Positions 14,278-16,234 of a DNA stretch of 16,234 nt are shown one piece after another. Numbering within the stretch: the stretch's first letter is position 1; each line of letters begins with the position of its first letter. Where the stretch lies: positions 1 through 16,234 of the forward strand of contig CABQOK010000008.1 in assembly GCA_902465755.1 (NCBI GenBank), given 5' to 3'. The stretch is from an uncultured Anaerococcus sp. (GTDB taxonomy: Bacteria > Bacillota > Clostridia > Tissierellales > Peptoniphilaceae). A model generated the notes under the pieces. It worked only from the letters and a program-made list of their open reading frames with translations. It ran no database searches and was not told where the DNA came from. The translations under genes and the position numbers were made by a program.

Positions 14278-15324
14278 CTATTTTTTCCTAGATCTATACT
14301 TACTTACTATTGATAAAATAATTCCAATAGCTACAGAATATTCAATAATCTTGGAATCTTTTTTCTTAAAATTTGGTTCACTTACTTCTTCAATACTATT
14401 ATCAGACTCAGAGTAATTATGATTATCTTTCACTTCATTCAAACTAGCAGTACTAATAGAATCATCTTTTTTAGAATATCTTATTTTAAGTTGATCTTTT
14501 TTCGACTCATAAATTGTAATAATAATTAAGAATAAAGCAATTGAAATAAACAGTTTATACGCTCCTCTATTCAATACAGTTTTGTAAATATTCTCATCTA
14601 AATCTAATAACTGTTTCTTTAAGGCCCAATTTATGAACTTCTCGCCATATTCATTAACAAACATACTGCATACTATTGCTAATATAATTTTAAATTTATC
14701 CTCTATAAATCTATCTTTCGCAAAATTTTCAATTCCTAAGATAGTCTTTATATCATCTTTATCGACTTCTCCAAAAGCAAAAACTAGTATTCCTAATAAT
14801 ATCTTGAAATTTTGATCATCTATTAATCCATAAAGAATACTTGCTATTGTTATCAAAAATATTATTATATTCTTAATAACAAGATTTAAAGTCACAAATA
14901 TAATATAGGCTAAAGCGAAATATGCATAAACGTCTGAGATAATCTGCACGTTATCATCAATTATATTCGAATTCACCTTTAATAAGCCGTTTAAAAGTGT
15001 AAGTGAAACAGCGAACATAAAAAATTTCAACACAAATAAAATATAATCTTTACCATTCCAATCATCTATTGTTTTAGTTAAACTGTTACGACAATAGCAT
15101 AAAATTACAATACAGCTAATTCCAGAGATCAGTATAAATATAACTAATGCATATAACTTCAAAATATTACTTAAAATTGCTATAAGTAAGATATTCAGTA
15201 TAAACAACCCAAAAAAAGCTTCTAACGTCAAACCTTCTAGTACATCATTGATTAAAAATTTTAGGCTATTAAATAAAACCCTCATATAGTGCTTTGATCC
15301 ATCGTAATAATTCATTTTTTCCAT
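14278..15324 (-). CDS. Polytopic membrane protein paired with the HEPN protein
   Basis: 348 residues, not recognised. Hydrophobic segments appear at about 36-53, 55-78, 94-115, 131-150, 152-168, 173-185, 211-224, 256-272 and 326-342, so eight or nine membrane passes. Residues 276-325 form a polar loop rich in Lys, Asp, Glu and Ser before the last segment, and the C-terminus is basic (SKYRSRKK). There are no transporter or enzyme motifs I can see. The ATG at 15324 has GAGAGG five bases upstream. It is the first gene of the unit with the HEPN protein, and a 12-bp palindrome (15350-15361) lies just before its ribosome binding site. A membrane sensor or pore-type effector of a defence system is plausible; a stand-alone transporter cannot be excluded. 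Confidence 0.78.
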   Translation of the reverse strand: MEKMNYYDGSKHYMRVLFNSLKFLINDVLEGLTLEAFFGLFILNILLIAILSNILKLYALVIFILISGISCIVILCYCRNSLTKTIDDWNGKDYILFVLKFFMFAVSLTLLNGLLKVNSNIIDDNVQIISDVYAYFALAYIIFVTLNLVIKNIIIFLITIASILYGLIDDQNFKILLGILVFAFGEVDKDDIKTILGIENFAKDRFIEDKFKIILAIVCSMFVNEYGEKFINWALKKQLLDLDENIYKTVLNRGAYKLFISIALFLIIITIYESKKDQLKIRYSKKDDSISTASLNEVKDNHNYSESDNSIEEVSEPNFKKKDSKIIEYSVAIGIILSIVSKYRSRKK

Positions 15325-15349
15325 ATAAACCTCTCATAATTTATTAATG

Positions 15350-15361
15350 CTCAAATTTGAG
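15350..15361. promoter_or_regulatory. 12-bp palindrome upstream of the membrane protein gene
   Basis: CTCAAATTTGAG is a perfect palindrome 25 bases before the start codon. In AT-rich DNA a 12-bp palindrome can arise by chance, but its place between any promoter and the ribosome binding site fits an operator. No clear -35/-10 pair was found upstream. Confidence 0.3.
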
Positions 15362-15825
15362 TTCTATTTAATATTATTAATTTCAATCTCTTAATATGGA
15401 TTCAGATAAATTTACTAATATAATAGATACTATCTCATACTAACATATACTAGACGATATTAACCATAATCCGCGACGCTATAATATCAAAAGCATGGCT
15501 AAATCTTTATTTAAATATGAATATTACTTTCTCATATCTTCTAGCTATCAATTTATTCTTTCTAAATAATTGGTTAATCTAATACTGACATTAATAATAT
15601 TATTAGATAAGTTCTTTCTAGGCTGTTTTTGATTTATAATTAATCAATTCTAAATAATTCCCATGTGTAAATCTAATTGTATTTTAGTCATTTGTTACTC
15701 TTAGTCTTTTTAGTAGTTAAAATATTCTATTAGTTAAGGATTTAAATGGCTTTTTTTACACAATTATACGGACTATCAAAAGTATTATCATATGTTAGAT
15801 TTAATCATATATAATTTTAATAAAA
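15362..15825. other. AT-rich gene-free stretch
   Basis: No open frame of note on either strand and no homology I recognise. It contains a 14-bp palindrome TAATAATATTATTA (15592-15605) and the right member of the distant inverted repeat (15761-15779). It must hold the promoter of the membrane/HEPN unit, but I cannot place it. Confidence 0.5.
15761..15779 (-). repeat. Right member of the distant inverted repeat
   Basis: Reads TTGATA then GTCCGTATAATTG on the minus strand, matching 8029-8049 on the plus strand except for two extra bases there. Both copies point inward and are followed by A-rich sequence. Confidence 0.35.
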
Positions 15826-16206
15826 TTATCTTCTACTTTTCAAAACTCTAACCTCATCAAAACGAATATTTTCTATTGTTACTTTTTTAGGATCTATGAA
15901 TCTATATCTTCCCTTTTCTATAAATAAACACTTATCACTTCTCTTGTATTTCTTACCTTTTATTTTTTTATAATTTTTTCTTGAAATATCATTTTTATTT
16001 AGTATCTTACACCTAAATGAAAGAAATCCATCATCTGTTCTTGCAATCTTAACGTACAATTCTTCAACATCTCTAATATCTTCATTTGTTCTATCAATTC
16101 TAATTATTTCATATGTTTTCTTCTTGTAAATATTTGGAAATAACGAATCGATCATTTGTGTAAGACTTATGATAATAAGAACTATATACATAACAATAAT
16201 AATCAT
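15826..16206 (-). CDS. Uncharacterised protein with N-terminal membrane helix (start may lie beyond window)
   Basis: Not recognised. From the ATG at 16206 it is 126 residues: one hydrophobic helix (about 1-20, IIIVMYIVLIIISLTQMI) and then a charged, Lys/Arg-rich domain of about 95 residues with probable strand content (YEIIRIDR, ELYVKIARTDDGFLSFRCK, KCLFIEKGRYRFI), ending VRVLKSRR. The frame stays open upstream to the window edge (KLNFYEKFF before the first Met), so the true start could be a few codons outside. The ATG at 16206 has only GAGA upstream. AT-rich like the rest of the island and on the same strand; it ends 500 bases before the membrane/HEPN unit, so co-transcription is doubtful. 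Confidence 0.6.
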   Translation of the reverse strand: MIIIVMYIVLIIISLTQMIDSLFPNIYKKKTYEIIRIDRTNEDIRDVEELYVKIARTDDGFLSFRCKILNKNDISRKNYKKIKGKKYKRSDKCLFIEKGRYRFIDPKKVTIENIRFDEVRVLKSRR

Positions 16207-16234
16207 AAAAAATTTCTCATAAAAATTAAGTTTT

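Noticed and set aside
15592..15605. 14-bp palindrome TAATAATATTATTA as operator or origin element
   Set aside because: Pure A/T sequence in a very AT-rich spacer; expected by chance and no supporting context.

Overview
The window looks like a chromosome segment of a low-GC Gram-positive anaerobe. Strong AAGGAG-type ribosome binding sites, a lipoprotein ModA, AsnA-type asparagine synthetase and a clostridial-style molybdenum cofactor operon point to the Tissierellia/Clostridia (Anaerococcus- or Peptoniphilus-like). The genus is inference; nothing here fixes it.

Left part (1-6901), core-like genes. A minus-strand operon runs modA-modB-modC-moaA-moaC-MOSC-moeA-like-mogA, with neighbouring genes overlapping or nearly touching. 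It imports molybdate (ModABC), makes cyclic pyranopterin monophosphate (MoaA, MoaC), and carries out later cofactor handling (MOSC protein, MoeA-like protein, MogA/MoaB). mogA runs off the left edge. Divergent from modA is asnA (plus strand), closed by a good terminator. These genes look clearly richer in G+C than everything to the right.

Middle (6902-8512), no large intact gene. It holds a hairpin-rich intergenic repeat, then two tandem copies of a small module. Each module has a promoter, a conserved stem hiding the ribosome binding site, a tiny hydrophobic peptide gene, a symmetric terminator, and an inward-facing antisense promoter inside an identical 47-nt block. This is the layout of Fst/par-type type I toxin-antitoxin loci. 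The second peptide gene has TAG where the first has the TGG of its CKWLD motif. A decayed IS256-family transposase 3' end follows.

Right part (8513-16206), AT-rich minus-strand defence island. In transcription order: a protein with an N-terminal membrane segment (15826-16206), a 500-nt gap, a polytopic membrane protein followed 10 nt later by a HEPN-motif protein (possibly an undescribed two-gene system), a terminator, an AbiL/RloAB-like pair, a doubtful small ORF, and a Gabija-like pair (OLD-family ATPase/TOPRIM nuclease plus compact UvrD-like helicase). The RloAB and Gabija pairs may share one transcript. All defence assignments rest on motifs read by eye; no database search was run.
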